Shown here: positions 47,027-56,461 of the stretch, in pieces
Numbering within the stretch: the first letter of the stretch is position 1
Layout of the letters: every line of letters begins with the position of its first letter
Assembly: GCF_020532725.1 (NCBI RefSeq)
Contig: NZ_JAJAVC010000007.1
Span: 1 to 64,000 of the forward strand
From: Methylobacillus arboreus
GTDB lineage: Bacteria; Pseudomonadota; Gammaproteobacteria; Burkholderiales; Methylophilaceae
Length of the DNA stretch: 64,000 bases
Direction of reading: 5' to 3'
The notes under the pieces: generated by a model
Told to the model about the DNA's origin: nothing
The model's input: only the letters and a program-made list of their open reading frames with translations
Databases searched by the model: none
Translations under genes and position numbers: made by a program

Positions 47027-47235
47027 AGTGCTTTACCTCACAAATGTTGGCACGGCACAGGCTGAGGATTCCGCATGACATCCAGTTTAACCGGAGCGCC
47101 GCTTGGTTGAGCATGGACTGATTAGGATGTTTTTCCGGGTTCGGGTGGTGCAATAGCACCGTGTGCCCCTATTGTCACCATGTTACGCCGCAGGTTTGGC
47201 AATGAATGCTTGTTTACCATTCCTAGGTTCAATGA

Positions 47236-48033
47236 TCAGACTTGCGATGGCTGCCGCAAGCTCACAATCATCAACCATACTCCCGCAATTACCATAGGCA
47301 AGCTCAGCCACTGCCCCATGCTCAGGCCGAGCGACAGCAACCCGAGGAAATCATCAGGTTGACGCGTGAACTCGACCAGAAAGCGGAAGCCGCCGTAGCC
47401 GATGAGGAATAGCGCAGAAACTGATCCCCTTGCGCGCGGTTTGCTCGAATACCACCAGAGCAGGATGAAGAGCACGACGCCTTCCAGGAGGAATTCGTAG
47501 AGTTGGGAAGGATGACGTGCAACGTTGTCTATTTGCGGGAAGACCATGGCCCAGGGAACATCGCTGGCGCGGCCCCATAGTTCGCCATTGATGAAGTTGC
47601 CCATGCGTCCGGCACCGAGACCGACAGGCACCAATGGTGCGACGAAGTCCATGATGCCCAGGAAGGTCAAGCCGCGTTTCCTGGCGAACAGCCACATGGC
47701 GATCATGACGCCGATGAAGCCGCCATGGAAGGACATGCCGCCTTGCCAGAGGAAGAGAATTTCATGTGGATGGGAAAGGTAGTAGCTGCCCTGGTAGAAC
47801 AGGGCATAACCCAGCCTGCCGCCCAGGATGACGCCCAGTGCGCCATAGAACAGGGCATCGTCGAGCGTTTTGGTTGTCCAGCCTGATTGGCTCCACCAGG
47901 TTTGGTGTTGGATACGCCATTTTCCCAGCCAGAGGAAGGCCAGGAACCCGATAAGGTACATCAGGCCATACCAATGGATGCCGAATGAGCCCAGATGAAT
48001 GGCGACCGGATCAAATTGTGGGTGAACAAGCAT
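47236..48033 (-). CDS. lgt: Prolipoprotein diacylglyceryl transferase
   Basis: A 265-residue inner membrane enzyme that transfers diacylglycerol to the lipobox cysteine of prolipoproteins. Seven hydrophobic segments and the signature [16 protein letters not shown] are seen, with [11 protein letters not shown] and [13 protein letters not shown]. Divergent from ilvD across 60 bases. Confidence 0.96.
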   Translation of the reverse strand: MLVHPQFDPVAIHLGSFGIHWYGLMYLIGFLAFLWLGKWRIQHQTWWSQSGWTTKTLDDALFYGALGVILGGRLGYALFYQGSYYLSHPHEILFLWQGGMSFHGGFIGVMIAMWLFARKRGLTFLGIMDFVAPLVPVGLGAGRMGNFINGELWGRASDVPWAMVFPQIDNVARHPSQLYEFLLEGVVLFILLWWYSSKPRARGSVSALFLIGYGGFRFLVEFTRQPDDFLGLLSLGLSMGQWLSLPMVIAGVWLMIVSLRQPSQV

Positions 48034-48093
48034 TGGGATTGGCCCTTGGATTGGAGTAAAATCTCCTAATTATACGTTTAGTTTAGGGTTTTT

Positions 48094-49944
48094 ATGCCGC
48101 AATACCGCTCCAGAACCTCCACCCATGGCCGTAACATGGCAGGCGCACGCGCCCTTTGGCGTGCCACCGGGATGAAGGAAGACGACTTTCAGAAGCCTAT
48201 CATTGCCATTGCCAATTCCTTTACCCAGTTTGTGCCTGGGCACGTGCACTTGAAGGACCTGGGGCAGCTGGTGGCGCGCGAGATCGAGCGTGCTGGCGGC
48301 GTTGCCAAGGAATTCAATACCATTGCCGTCGACGACGGCATCGCCATGGGCCACAGCGGCATGCTGTACAGCCTGCCTAGCCGCGACCTGATTGCGGATG
48401 CTGTGGAATATATGGTCAATGCGCACTGTGCAGATGCGCTTGTCTGCATCTCCAACTGCGACAAGATCACCCCGGGCATGCTGATGGCGGCCTTGCGTCT
48501 CAATATTCCTGTCGTGTTTGTTTCCGGCGGCCCGATGGAAGCCGGCAAGGTCAACTGGCAGGGCAACATCCACAAGCTTGACCTGGTGGATGCCATGGTG
48601 GCGGCTGCCGACAGCAATGTGTCTGATGAAGAGTCTGATGCGATTGAGCGCTCTGCCTGCCCGACTTGTGGCTCCTGTTCCGGGATGTTTACTGCCAATT
48701 CCATGAACTGTCTTACCGAGGCCTTGGGCTTGAGTTTGCCTGGCAATGGCTCGACGCTGGCAACGCATGCCGCGCGCAAGGATTTGTTCCTCAGGGCAGG
48801 CCGCCTGGTTGTGGAAATCGCCAAGCGTTACTATGAGCAGGATGACGAAAGCGTGCTGCCACGCAGCATTGCCAACCTGCATGCATTTGAAAATGCCATG
48901 AGCCTGGATGTGGCCATGGGCGGTTCCACCAATACCGTATTACATTTGTTGGCAGCGGCGCACGAGGCCCAGGTGGATTTCACCATGGCGGACATCGACC
49001 GTATCTCGCGCGGTGTGCCTTGCGTCTGCAAGGTGGCGCCTGCCACGGCCAAATACCATATGGAGGATGTGCACCGTGCGGGCGGTGTAATGGGCATTTT
49101 GAGTGAGTTGAGCCGTGCGGGGCTGATCCACCGAGATACGCCTACTGTACACAGCCCCAGCCTGGGCGATGCGCTGGACAAGTGGGACATCACAACCACT
49201 ACGGATGAGGATGTAAAAAAGTTCTACCGTGCTGCGCCGGGCGGCATTTCAACCACGATCGCCTTCAGCCAGTCCATGCTCTGGCCTGATCTGGACACAG
49301 ACCGCAACGAAGGCTGCATACGCAACAAGGAACATGCCTACTCACAGGATGGCGGCCTGGCCGTGCTTTACGGCAATATCGCGTTGGATGGCTGTATTGT
49401 GAAGACAGCCGGTGTGGATGACAGCATCCTCAAGTTCACCGGGCGGGCGCGTATCTTTGAAAGCCAGGACGATGCCGTGGCAGGGATTCTTGCCGACAAG
49501 ATCGAGGCCGGCGATATTGTCATCATCCGCTACGAAGGACCGCGTGGCGGCCCGGGCATGCAGGAAATGCTTTACCCTACGAGCTACCTCAAGTCCAAGG
49601 GCCTGGGCAAGGCTTGTGCATTGCTCACCGATGGAAGATTCTCGGGCGGCACTTCCGGCCTGAGCATCGGCCATGCTTCGCCGGAGGCGGCAGAAGGCGG
49701 CGCCATTGGGTTGGTGGAAGAAAATGACATCATCGAGATTGATATTCCGAACCGTACCATCCACTTGGCTGTCAAGGATGAAGTACTGGCACACAGGCGT
49801 GCCGCGATGGAGGCACGAGGCAAGGATGCCTGGAAGCCGGTCAACCGCCAGCGCCATGTATCCGTTGCATTACGTGCGTATGCTGCCATGAGCACTTCAG
49901 CCGCGAGAGGAGCTGTGCGCGACGTTAGCCAGATCGAGAAGTAA
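48094..49944 (+). CDS. ilvD: Dihydroxy-acid dehydratase
   Basis: A 616-residue [4Fe-4S] dehydratase for the penultimate step of valine and isoleucine synthesis. Cluster and active-site blocks: [38 protein letters not shown] and [12 protein letters not shown]. Full length for the long (E. coli-like) form. Its start is 60 bases from lgt, so the promoters overlap. Confidence 0.97.
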   Translation: MPQYRSRTSTHGRNMAGARALWRATGMKEDDFQKPIIAIANSFTQFVPGHVHLKDLGQLVAREIERAGGVAKEFNTIAVDDGIAMGHSGMLYSLPSRDLIADAVEYMVNAHCADALVCISNCDKITPGMLMAALRLNIPVVFVSGGPMEAGKVNWQGNIHKLDLVDAMVAAADSNVSDEESDAIERSACPTCGSCSGMFTANSMNCLTEALGLSLPGNGSTLATHAARKDLFLRAGRLVVEIAKRYYEQDDESVLPRSIANLHAFENAMSLDVAMGGSTNTVLHLLAAAHEAQVDFTMADIDRISRGVPCVCKVAPATAKYHMEDVHRAGGVMGILSELSRAGLIHRDTPTVHSPSLGDALDKWDITTTTDEDVKKFYRAAPGGISTTIAFSQSMLWPDLDTDRNEGCIRNKEHAYSQDGGLAVLYGNIALDGCIVKTAGVDDSILKFTGRARIFESQDDAVAGILADKIEAGDIVIIRYEGPRGGPGMQEMLYPTSYLKSKGLGKACALLTDGRFSGGTSGLSIGHASPEAAEGGAIGLVEENDIIEIDIPNRTIHLAVKDEVLAHRRAAMEARGKDAWKPVNRQRHVSVALRAYAAMSTSAARGAVRDVSQIEK

Positions 49945-49995
49945 GCGGTACGAAAAATAATAATAAGAATTCATTAATTAGATTAATAAGAGCGT

Positions 49996-50907
49996 ATGCA
50001 ATCAGTACACGAATTGAATGCCCGGTACGGGGTCGGGCATAAAATCCATTTTTCCGCCGATCTTAACGGCCTGGTGACGCTGGAGATTGAAAATCCGCAC
50101 GCCACTGCCAAGGTTGCCTTGCAGGGTGGGCATGTCATGCAATGGAATCCGCGGCATGACGAGGCGCCGGTGCTGTGGCTGTCCGATCAGGCACGGTTTG
50201 TTGCCGGGCGCTCAATTCGTGGCGGCGTACCGGTCTGCTGGCCATGGTTCGGGCCGCATCCCACGGATGAAACCCTCTGCCCGCATGGGTTTGCCCGTGT
50301 CGTGCCATGGGAAGTCGTGGATGCCAGGCCCGAGCCGGACAATACCACCAGCCTGGTAATGCGTCTGGTGGATAGCCGCCAGGTGGAAAAGCAATGGCCT
50401 TACGATTGCGAGCTCACGTTGACGATTAATGTGGGGCCGGTGCTCAAGATGGCATTGACCACCATCAATCATGGCAGCGAACCGTTTGTGATCGGCGAAG
50501 CGTTGCATACTTATTTCCAGGTCAGCGATATCGAAGTGGTCAGAGTGCTGGGCCTGGACCATACCGAATACGAGGACAAGGTTGAGGATTACGCGCTCAA
50601 GCGCCAGTCTGGCGATGTTACTTTCAATGACGAGGTTGATCGTGTGTACCTTAATACCGAGTCTACCTGCGTGTTGGAAGACCCGGGCTTGCGGCGCAAG
50701 ATCATTATTGAAAAGTCGGGCAGCCGTTCAACCGTGGTCTGGACGCCATGGGAACGCAAAGCGGCCGAGATCGGCGACCTGGGCAGCCATTACGGCTGGC
50801 GGCATATGCTCTGTGTCGAGTCTTCCAATGTCAGGGATAATATGGTGACTGTGGAGCCTGGCAGCTCACACACCTTGAATGTTCAGTACAGCACCGAGAG
50901 CTTGTAG
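49996..50907 (+). CDS. D-hexose-6-phosphate mutarotase (YeaD type)
   Basis: A 303-residue aldose-1-epimerase-fold enzyme that interconverts alpha and beta glucose 6-phosphate. Blocks: QGGHVMQWNP, RGGVPVCWPWFGPHP, HGFARVVPWEV and the catalytic EALHTYFQVSDI. In a ribulose monophosphate methylotroph it would speed glucose-6-phosphate turnover toward its dehydrogenase; that link is inference. Confidence 0.88.
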   Translation: MQSVHELNARYGVGHKIHFSADLNGLVTLEIENPHATAKVALQGGHVMQWNPRHDEAPVLWLSDQARFVAGRSIRGGVPVCWPWFGPHPTDETLCPHGFARVVPWEVVDARPEPDNTTSLVMRLVDSRQVEKQWPYDCELTLTINVGPVLKMALTTINHGSEPFVIGEALHTYFQVSDIEVVRVLGLDHTEYEDKVEDYALKRQSGDVTFNDEVDRVYLNTESTCVLEDPGLRRKIIIEKSGSRSTVVWTPWERKAAEIGDLGSHYGWRHMLCVESSNVRDNMVTVEPGSSHTLNVQYSTESL

Positions 50908-51009
50908 CCGGTCTATTATTGACATGGCGGGCGGCATGGTCAACGCTGCTATGGCCTGAACCGTTGTAATGCATTCAGGTGAAGCAGGACGGCCTCCCAA
51001 GGAGATGGA

Positions 51010-51336
51010 ATGAAGACAATCATACGCATATTGGTGGCCACAAGTTGTTTGTTCATGGCAGGGCAGGCGGTAGCGCTGGATGCAAAAGCGGCAGAAGCGC
51101 TTGCCCAGAAGAATGGCTGCCTGGCTTGCCACACGATCAAGCAAAAGGTCATTGGCCCCGCGTTGCAGGATATTGCCGCGAAGTACCGGGGCGAGCAGGG
51201 GGCGGAAGCCAAGCTGATTGGCCGGGTCAAGAACGGCACGAGCGGAGTTTGGGGGCCGGTTCCCATGCGGCCCAACAGCCCACAGGTAAAGGATGAAGAC
51301 ATCAAGCTCATTGTGCAGTGGATACTGACCTTGTAA
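51010..51336 (+). CDS. Periplasmic class I cytochrome c
   Basis: A 108-residue c-type cytochrome with a signal peptide (ending MAGQAVA, then LD) and one heme site CLACH (about 37-41) with a distal methionine in PVPMRPNS. It resembles cytochromes c551/c552. AAGGAG precedes the ATG. It lies 2.5 kb before xoxF and could accept electrons from it, but XoxF partners (XoxG) are usually larger and adjacent, so this is only a possibility. Confidence 0.88.
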   Translation: MKTIIRILVATSCLFMAGQAVALDAKAAEALAQKNGCLACHTIKQKVIGPALQDIAAKYRGEQGAEAKLIGRVKNGTSGVWGPVPMRPNSPQVKDEDIKLIVQWILTL

Positions 51337-51355
51337 ACACTGTGGTTTAATCTTG

Positions 51356-51386
51356 AAAAACCAGTCGCTGATCGGCTGGTTTTTTC
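51356..51386 (+). terminator. Terminator of the cytochrome c gene
   Basis: AAAAACCAG and CTGGTTTTTT flank a GC-containing loop region 20 bases after the stop, giving a stem with a T run. The rest of the 327-base gap to 51664 is repeat copy 3. Confidence 0.85.
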
Positions 51387-51393
51387 TTGTCTT

Positions 51394-51664
51394 AGAGCCT
51401 GTGCAGCCTCGTTTCATGGGGTACGCATGGTTTAAAAACGCGTCCGGTCAAGGCGCAGGCCTCAGGTGATGCTTATTGCTTACGCCTTGTGACTGCGACG
51501 CGGAGCGGGCGCGTTTTGAGTCCATGCCCTTCGGGTTATCCCACCATGGCAGCCGCTGCTGCGTTGCCCATCCTCGCCGGGCAGTAAGCCCGACTGTGGT
51601 GGGCGCCTTGCTTCGACTACCATGGTGGGCAACGTACCCGATGAAACAAGGCTGCACAGGCTCT
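51394..51664. repeat. Intergenic inverted-repeat element, copy 3 (long form)
   Basis: A 271-bp element. Left arm AGAGCCTGTGCAGCCTCG and the complement of the right arm AGAGCCTGTGCAGCCTTG differ once, then both continue TTTCAT and, after one more mismatch, GGGTACG. The inner module with AACGCGTCCGGTCAAGGCGC and GAGCGGGCGCGTTTTGA is shared with copy 2. It lies between two convergent genes; the last base of the element completes the TAA stop of the sigma-54 activator gene. Confidence 0.88.
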
Positions 51665-53577
51665 TATGCCAGGCCGAGCGCCTTGAGCTTGCGGTAGAAA
51701 CGGTTGCGGCTCATGCCTAGCTCGCGTGCTGCGGCAGAGATATTGCCTTCATGATGTTGCAATGCCAGCCTGACTGCCTCATTGGTAATATCGTCGATAG
51801 AGCCTGCGGACAGGGCTGCCGTAGCGGCTTGTTCCGTGGTGATGCTACCCAGTTCTTCCATAAAGCCTGGTGGCAGGTGCTGGCGGCCCAGTGGCTTGCC
51901 TGCAGCTAGCGCCAGCATGGTTTTCAGCACATTGTGCAATTGGCGGATGTTGCCCGGCCAGGGGTGTTGGCGGAACAGTGCCAGCACCTCTTCATGAATC
52001 TCGATCTCGCTGGCGCCTTCCGCGGCCATGATGTGATTTACGAGGGCGTTCAAGTCTTGACGTTCTCGCAATGGCGGCAATGTCAGGCTGATACCGTTCA
52101 GGCGATAATAGAGATCCTTGCGGAATGCGCCCGAGGCTACTTTTTCCTGTAGTTTCTGGTTAGTGGCGCTGATGACGGCAAAATCCAGCTTTCTGGCCTT
52201 GCTGCCGCCCAGCGGGGTAACGCTGCGCTCCTGCAATACGCGCAACAAACGGGCTTGCAACAACAACGGCATATCGCCAATTTCATCCAGGAACAAAGTG
52301 CCGCCATGCGCTTGTTCCATCTTGCCCTGGCTGCCTTTCTGGCGTGCACCAGTGAAAGCGCCTTCCTCATAACCAAACAGTTCGGCTTCAATCAATCCTT
52401 CGGGCAATGCGGCACAGTTGACTGCAACCAGCGGGCCATGAGCGCGGGCGCTGCTCCGGTGAATGGCGCTTGCTAGCAATTCCTTGCCGACGCCGGTCTC
52501 ACCCTGGATCAGGATAGGAATATCCTGGTTCATGACCAGTCTGGCCTGGCTTAATACCTCGGCGATACGCGGGTCATCGCTGGTCATTTCGACCAAGAGG
52601 CCGGTAGGTGCGGAGGAGGTGCGTATCGCGGCAATCCTGTCATTCGCAGACGGATCTGCTTCAATCTCAAGTACGGCATGGAGCGGTTCACCATTGATCT
52701 GGCGTAGGTTTAATACGACATTTTGCTGGGATTGATTGCAAATGCCGGTAAATGACTCCGCGAAGATGGATTGGAAGTCGCCAGGAATGTCCTGCAAATC
52801 CAGCAGGCTGAGTCCATGCCTGTTGATGGCCAGCAGCTCGCCTTGTCGCGAAAATACTGCGATGCCTTCCCACTGGGTATTGACGAAGTCGGAGTGGGTA
52901 TGGAAATGCAGCCGTACCGGCCCCTGGTGGCAGGCCCTGAATATGCGGTTTTCTATGAGCTGGGCTGCCATTTTCACCAACGCCAGCGTGTGCGGCTGTT
53001 GAGTGGAGAAGGCATTGGATACATTGAGTGTGCCAAGCAGTTGCTGATTGGGACCAAAAATGGGGACTGCATAGCAGCTAAAGCTGTGTAGTTGCTCAAC
53101 AAAATGCTCGGCGCCTTGCACTGCCACGGCCTGTTTTTCCACAATCGCGGTACCGATGGCATTGGTGCCGCGCTGTTGTTCGCACCATGAATAACCGGGG
53201 CTTAGCAGCTCACTGGGGGCAAGGTCAGTCAGCAGGTGCTGGCCCTGGCTGTGCAGGATGGTGCCTTCTGCATCGGTGAGTGCTACCACGCTATGGGAGT
53301 GGGCGATTTGTTCATACAGCGTAGTGATCTCGGGTTTTGCCTGGGTAAGCAGCAAACGATTCTTGCTGCGCTTTTTATCCAGCTCAGCACTATTCAGTAT
53401 CGCCGTACTTAATGGCTGGGAGGCGCTGATGCCATTCTTCAGGCTGCGTCGCCAGGATTGTGCAATTGTTTTGTTGACCACGCCCTCCTGCATATCGCCT
53501 TGTGCAAGAAACTGTCGCCTTGCATGTCCGATTTGTTGCAGGGATTTTGTCATGGGGTGATGCATGAGTAACTTCAT
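51664..53577 (-). CDS. AcoR-like sigma-54-dependent activator
   Basis: About 637 residues. A GAF-type sensor region (about 60-200) is followed by the AAA+ domain with Walker A GETGVGKELLASAIHR, the sigma-54 contact loop EEGAFTGARQ and Walker B GGTLFLDEIGDM, then a Fis-type helix-turn-helix at the C-terminus (GNISAAARELGMSRNRFYRK). The frame opens at 53619, but that start would put a palindromic operator inside the coding region, so an ATG at 53577 (or 53565, 53553) is preferred. Divergent from xoxF, its probable target. Confidence 0.9.
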   Translation of the reverse strand: MKLLMHHPMTKSLQQIGHARRQFLAQGDMQEGVVNKTIAQSWRRSLKNGISASQPLSTAILNSAELDKKRSKNRLLLTQAKPEITTLYEQIAHSHSVVALTDAEGTILHSQGQHLLTDLAPSELLSPGYSWCEQQRGTNAIGTAIVEKQAVAVQGAEHFVEQLHSFSCYAVPIFGPNQQLLGTLNVSNAFSTQQPHTLALVKMAAQLIENRIFRACHQGPVRLHFHTHSDFVNTQWEGIAVFSRQGELLAINRHGLSLLDLQDIPGDFQSIFAESFTGICNQSQQNVVLNLRQINGEPLHAVLEIEADPSANDRIAAIRTSSAPTGLLVEMTSDDPRIAEVLSQARLVMNQDIPILIQGETGVGKELLASAIHRSSARAHGPLVAVNCAALPEGLIEAELFGYEEGAFTGARQKGSQGKMEQAHGGTLFLDEIGDMPLLLQARLLRVLQERSVTPLGGSKARKLDFAVISATNQKLQEKVASGAFRKDLYYRLNGISLTLPPLRERQDLNALVNHIMAAEGASEIEIHEEVLALFRQHPWPGNIRQLHNVLKTMLALAAGKPLGRQHLPPGFMEELGSITTEQAATAALSAGSIDDITNEAVRLALQHHEGNISAAARELGMSRNRFYRKLKALGLA

Positions 53578-53584
53578 GGATAAT

Positions 53585-53603
53585 TTTGGGAACTGTTCCC
53601 AAA
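53585..53603. promoter_or_regulatory. Upstream activator palindrome 1
   Basis: TTTGGGAACTGTTCCCAAA is a perfect 19-bp palindrome centred at 53594, about 164 bases upstream of the predicted xoxF start and just ahead of the activator gene. A near copy lies at 53701-53719. It is the likely binding site of the divergent activator and may also control that gene. Confidence 0.75.
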
Positions 53604-53700
53604 TGTAGCACTTGTGCAATTTTGTTACAACCTCTCATCGCCTGCCTTGAGCGACATTTAGGGATGAAACGGTATGGCAACATATTATTTTTGTTTGGTT

Positions 53701-53719
53701 TTTGGGAATTATTCCCGAT
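53701..53719. promoter_or_regulatory. Upstream activator palindrome 2
   Basis: TTTGGGAATTATTCCCGAT has the same half-site GGGAA as palindrome 1, perfect over its inner 13 bases (53704-53716). The two centres are 116 bp apart, close to 11 helical turns, so proteins bound at both would face the same side of the DNA. Confidence 0.7.
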
Positions 53720-53731
53720 TGTTGTGCCGGC

Positions 53732-53747
53732 TGGCATGCAGCTTGCT
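53732..53747 (+). promoter_or_regulatory. Sigma-54 promoter of xoxF
   Basis: TGGCATGCAGCTTGCT is one base from the TGGCACG-N4-TTGCT consensus and matches the nas operon promoter in both conserved blocks. Transcription should start near 53758, giving a leader of about 100 bases before the TTG start. Confidence 0.85.
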
Positions 53748-53858
53748 GAATAGGGCCTGCAAGTTGGTGACCAGAGGTTCATTGGTCATGGTGCCGTATT
53801 GACGGTGGAGAACGTCATACGGCAGATAAAACAACAATCACACTATGGAGAATATCCC

Positions 53859-55730
53859 TTGAAAGCCAAGAGTTTGAAAATAGCACTGGGTGCCAGCCTG
53901 ATTGGCCTGACATCCATTCCTGCTTTTGCAGCAGATGAGCTGGAAAAGCTGATTCAGGACGATAACCAGTGGGTGGCACCGCGTAAGGATTACGCCAGCA
54001 CTGGTTACAGCAAGCTGTCGCAAATCACCGCGTCCAACGTCAAGAATCTGAAGGCAAGCTGGACTTTTGCCACAGGCGTGAACCGCGGTCACGAAGGTGC
54101 CCCGCTGGTCATCGGCGATATCATGTATTTCACGACAGCCTTTCCTAACAATGTCTACGCGCTTGATCTTAATAATGAGGAAAAGATCAAGTGGTCGTAC
54201 TTCCCTAAGCAGGATCCTTCCGTGCAGGCGCTGTTGTGCTGCGATAACGTGACGCGTGGTCTTGCTTATGGCGACGGCAAGATTTTCCTGCAGCAGAATG
54301 ATGGCCAGCTGGTTGCACTGGATGCCAAGACAGGCGCCAAGGTCTGGGAAGTGAGCGTTGTCGATGTGAAGCAAGGCGCAACCACGACCAACGCCCCTCA
54401 TGTATTCAAGGATAAAGTCATCACTGGTTGCTCCGGTGGCGAATACGGCGTGCGCTGTTACCTGACTGCCTACAATATCAAGGATGGTTCGCAGGCATGG
54501 CGTGCTTACAGCACCGGTCCTGACAGCGAAGTGTTGATCGGCGACAACTTCAACAAGGACAACCCGCACTACAGCGCTCTGTCAGTATATGAAGACGTCA
54601 ATGGCGGCAACAAGGAAGGCGGCTCCTTCAAGCCATTACCCAAGGAAAAGCTGAAGTTCCCTGAAAAAGACCTGGGTGTTAAGACATGGCTCAAGCCACA
54701 AGCGACCAAGAACGGTTGGGAGCAGGGCGGCGGCGCTACTTGGGGCTGGTTCTCCTATGATTCCGGCCTGAACCTGGTGTACTACTCCACTGGTAACCCA
54801 TCCGTCTGGAACCCGGACGTACGTCCTGGTGACAATAAGTGGTCCATGACCATTTTTGCACGTGATCTGGACACTGGGTTTGCCAAATGGGGCTATCAGC
54901 TGACGCCGCATGATGAATGGGACTTTGATGCAGTGAACGAAACCATTCTCTGGGATGCCGACGGCAAGAAGCTGGCGACTCATTTCGACCGCAACGGCTT
55001 TGGCTACACCTTGGACCGTCAAACCGGCAAGCTGCTGGTTGCCGAGAAGATGCATCCCTTCGTTAACTGGGCCACTGGTATCGACCTGACGACTGGTATT
55101 CCAGTCAAGGATCCCAAGTTCTCTACCCATGAGGATGTGAACGTCACAGGTATTTGTCCTGCCGCCTTGGGCGTGAAGGATCAGCAGCCTGCTGCTTACT
55201 CACCCAAGACCAAGCTGTTCTATGTTCCGCTCAACCATGTTTGCATGGATTACGAGCCAGTCGAAGTGAAGTATGTGGCCGGTCAACCTTGGGTTGGCGC
55301 CACACTGAGCATGTACCCTGGTCCTGATGGCGTGATGGGTGGCTTTATGGCCTGGGATGGCCTGAAGGGCAAGCAAGCTTGGTACAAGAAAGAGAAGTTC
55401 TCGGTATGGAGCGGCGCTTTGGCAACCGCATCCGACGTTGTCTTCTATGGCACGCTGGATCGCTGGTTCAAGGCTGTTGACGCCAAGAGCGGCAAGGAAC
55501 TTTGGAAATTCCGCGTGGGCTCTGGTGTCGTCGGCAACCCGATTACCTATGGCCACAAGGGCAAGCAATACGTCGCAATCCTCTCCGGCATTGGTGGCTG
55601 GGCAGGTGTGGCAATGAACCTGGGCCTGACCAACGACAACGAAGGTCTGGGCGCAGCAGGTGGTTACAAGGAGTTGAAGGAGTGGAATGCGGCACCTGGT
55701 GGTGGTGCACTCAACGTATTCAGCCTCTAA
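53859..55730 (+). CDS. xoxF: Lanthanide-dependent PQQ methanol dehydrogenase XoxF
   Basis: A 623-residue periplasmic quinoprotein oxidising methanol. HDEWDFDAVNE has the catalytic Asp followed two residues later by the extra Asp that coordinates a lanthanide; the calcium enzyme MxaF has Ala there. The vicinal cysteines (ALLCCDNVTRG) and tryptophan-docking repeats (WKFRVGSGVVGNP) are present. The frame is open to 53799, but TTG at 53859 has GGAG eight bases upstream and begins directly with a signal peptide (KAKSLKIALGASLIGLTS, cut after AFA). No xoxG or xoxJ follows, so it is an orphan copy. Confidence 0.96.
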   Translation: MKAKSLKIALGASLIGLTSIPAFAADELEKLIQDDNQWVAPRKDYASTGYSKLSQITASNVKNLKASWTFATGVNRGHEGAPLVIGDIMYFTTAFPNNVYALDLNNEEKIKWSYFPKQDPSVQALLCCDNVTRGLAYGDGKIFLQQNDGQLVALDAKTGAKVWEVSVVDVKQGATTTNAPHVFKDKVITGCSGGEYGVRCYLTAYNIKDGSQAWRAYSTGPDSEVLIGDNFNKDNPHYSALSVYEDVNGGNKEGGSFKPLPKEKLKFPEKDLGVKTWLKPQATKNGWEQGGGATWGWFSYDSGLNLVYYSTGNPSVWNPDVRPGDNKWSMTIFARDLDTGFAKWGYQLTPHDEWDFDAVNETILWDADGKKLATHFDRNGFGYTLDRQTGKLLVAEKMHPFVNWATGIDLTTGIPVKDPKFSTHEDVNVTGICPAALGVKDQQPAAYSPKTKLFYVPLNHVCMDYEPVEVKYVAGQPWVGATLSMYPGPDGVMGGFMAWDGLKGKQAWYKKEKFSVWSGALATASDVVFYGTLDRWFKAVDAKSGKELWKFRVGSGVVGNPITYGHKGKQYVAILSGIGGWAGVAMNLGLTNDNEGLGAAGGYKELKEWNAAPGGGALNVFSL

Positions 55731-55834
55731 TACGGTTTCACCTTCAAACGTATAACGGCGTTGGGCCGCACTTGCCGTGCGCAAGCACTGCCTGCGGCGG
55801 CCCGCCTTGTTCTACGCTTGAATGCAAAACCGTA
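55731..55834 (+). repeat. Imperfect inverted repeat directly after xoxF
   Basis: TACGGTTTCACCTTCAAACG (from 55731) and the complement of 55813-55834, which begins TACGGTTTTGCATTCAAGCG, pair with a few mismatches, enclosing a GC-rich inner pair (GGGCCGC with GCGGCGGCCC). In RNA it makes a long stem immediately after the xoxF stop, upstream of the intrinsic terminator, and may protect the 3' end. Confidence 0.6.
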
Positions 55835-55900
55835 TAAACCATCGTTAAGCAGTACCCCTGTCGCCAGACAGGGCTCATCTCCATTTTAGTAGTCCCTTCT

Positions 55901-55931
55901 AGCCAGTCCCTTGTGGGCTGGCTCTTTTTTT
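55901..55931 (+). terminator. Intrinsic terminator of xoxF
   Basis: AGCCAG with CCC, a TTGT loop, then GGG with CTGGCT, followed by seven T after one C, 170 bases after the stop. Confidence 0.85.
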
Positions 55932-55937
55932 GCGAAA

Positions 55938-56444
55938 TCAAGGGCGAGCGCAGCGATGCCAAGTCCGGGTTTGACCTTCGCTCCCATGTGACCGCGCCGA
56001 GCAGCGCAGGGGATGTCGCGGGCAGTTGGGTCGCCTTTTCTTTGGTCCTGTTTCTTTTGGCGAGACAAAAGAAATGGACTCGCCCGGCGGGGCGAAACCC
56101 ATCCTCTCGTAAATAGCAGTATTGAATTAAGACCAGAAATTTTTAAGTGTTAAGGGCAATGATCTTGTCCCTCATTGCAAACAATTGAACGGTTGCCTTT
56201 CGCTTGCCAGCGAGTATCTTTCTTTTGCTTTGCCAAAAGAAAGATACCAAAGAAAAGGCGACCCCGATTGTCTGCGTCCCAGAGCAAAGCTCCGGGCAAC
56301 CTGCGTTGCTCGCTTTTAATGGGGTCTGGCTGAACTCGCTGCGCTCAGACAGCTGCCAGTCCTTTTTCCATTAAAAGCTGTGCTACTCGGCGCAGCCAGA
56401 CGGGAAGAAACTCCAGCCCTTGGCTTTTCTGCGCTCGCCCTTGA
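55938..56444. repeat. Large imperfect inverted-repeat element
   Basis: Both ends carry TCAAGGGCGAGCGCAG with GCCAAG a few bases inward (55938 onward; complement ending at 56444). Further in, the arms share GGGTCGCCTTTTCTTTGGT and TTTCTTTTGGC (56028 onward; complement ending at 56264). No open frame of recognisable function lies in the 731-base gap 55731-56461. The GTCGCCTTTTCTTTGG motif is familiar from scattered intergenic repeats of proteobacteria; here two such units face each other. Confidence 0.65.
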
Positions 56445-56461
56445 GTTCATGTTTGGCCGGG

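Noticed and set aside
47027-47235. Molybdenum-cofactor riboswitch before the Fdh4A-like gene
   Set aside because: No match to the conserved core could be made out by eye, and the stretch lies far from the gene.
53859-55730. Assignment as the calcium-dependent MxaF
   Set aside because: The residue two after the catalytic Asp is Asp, not Ala, and no mxaJGI genes follow.
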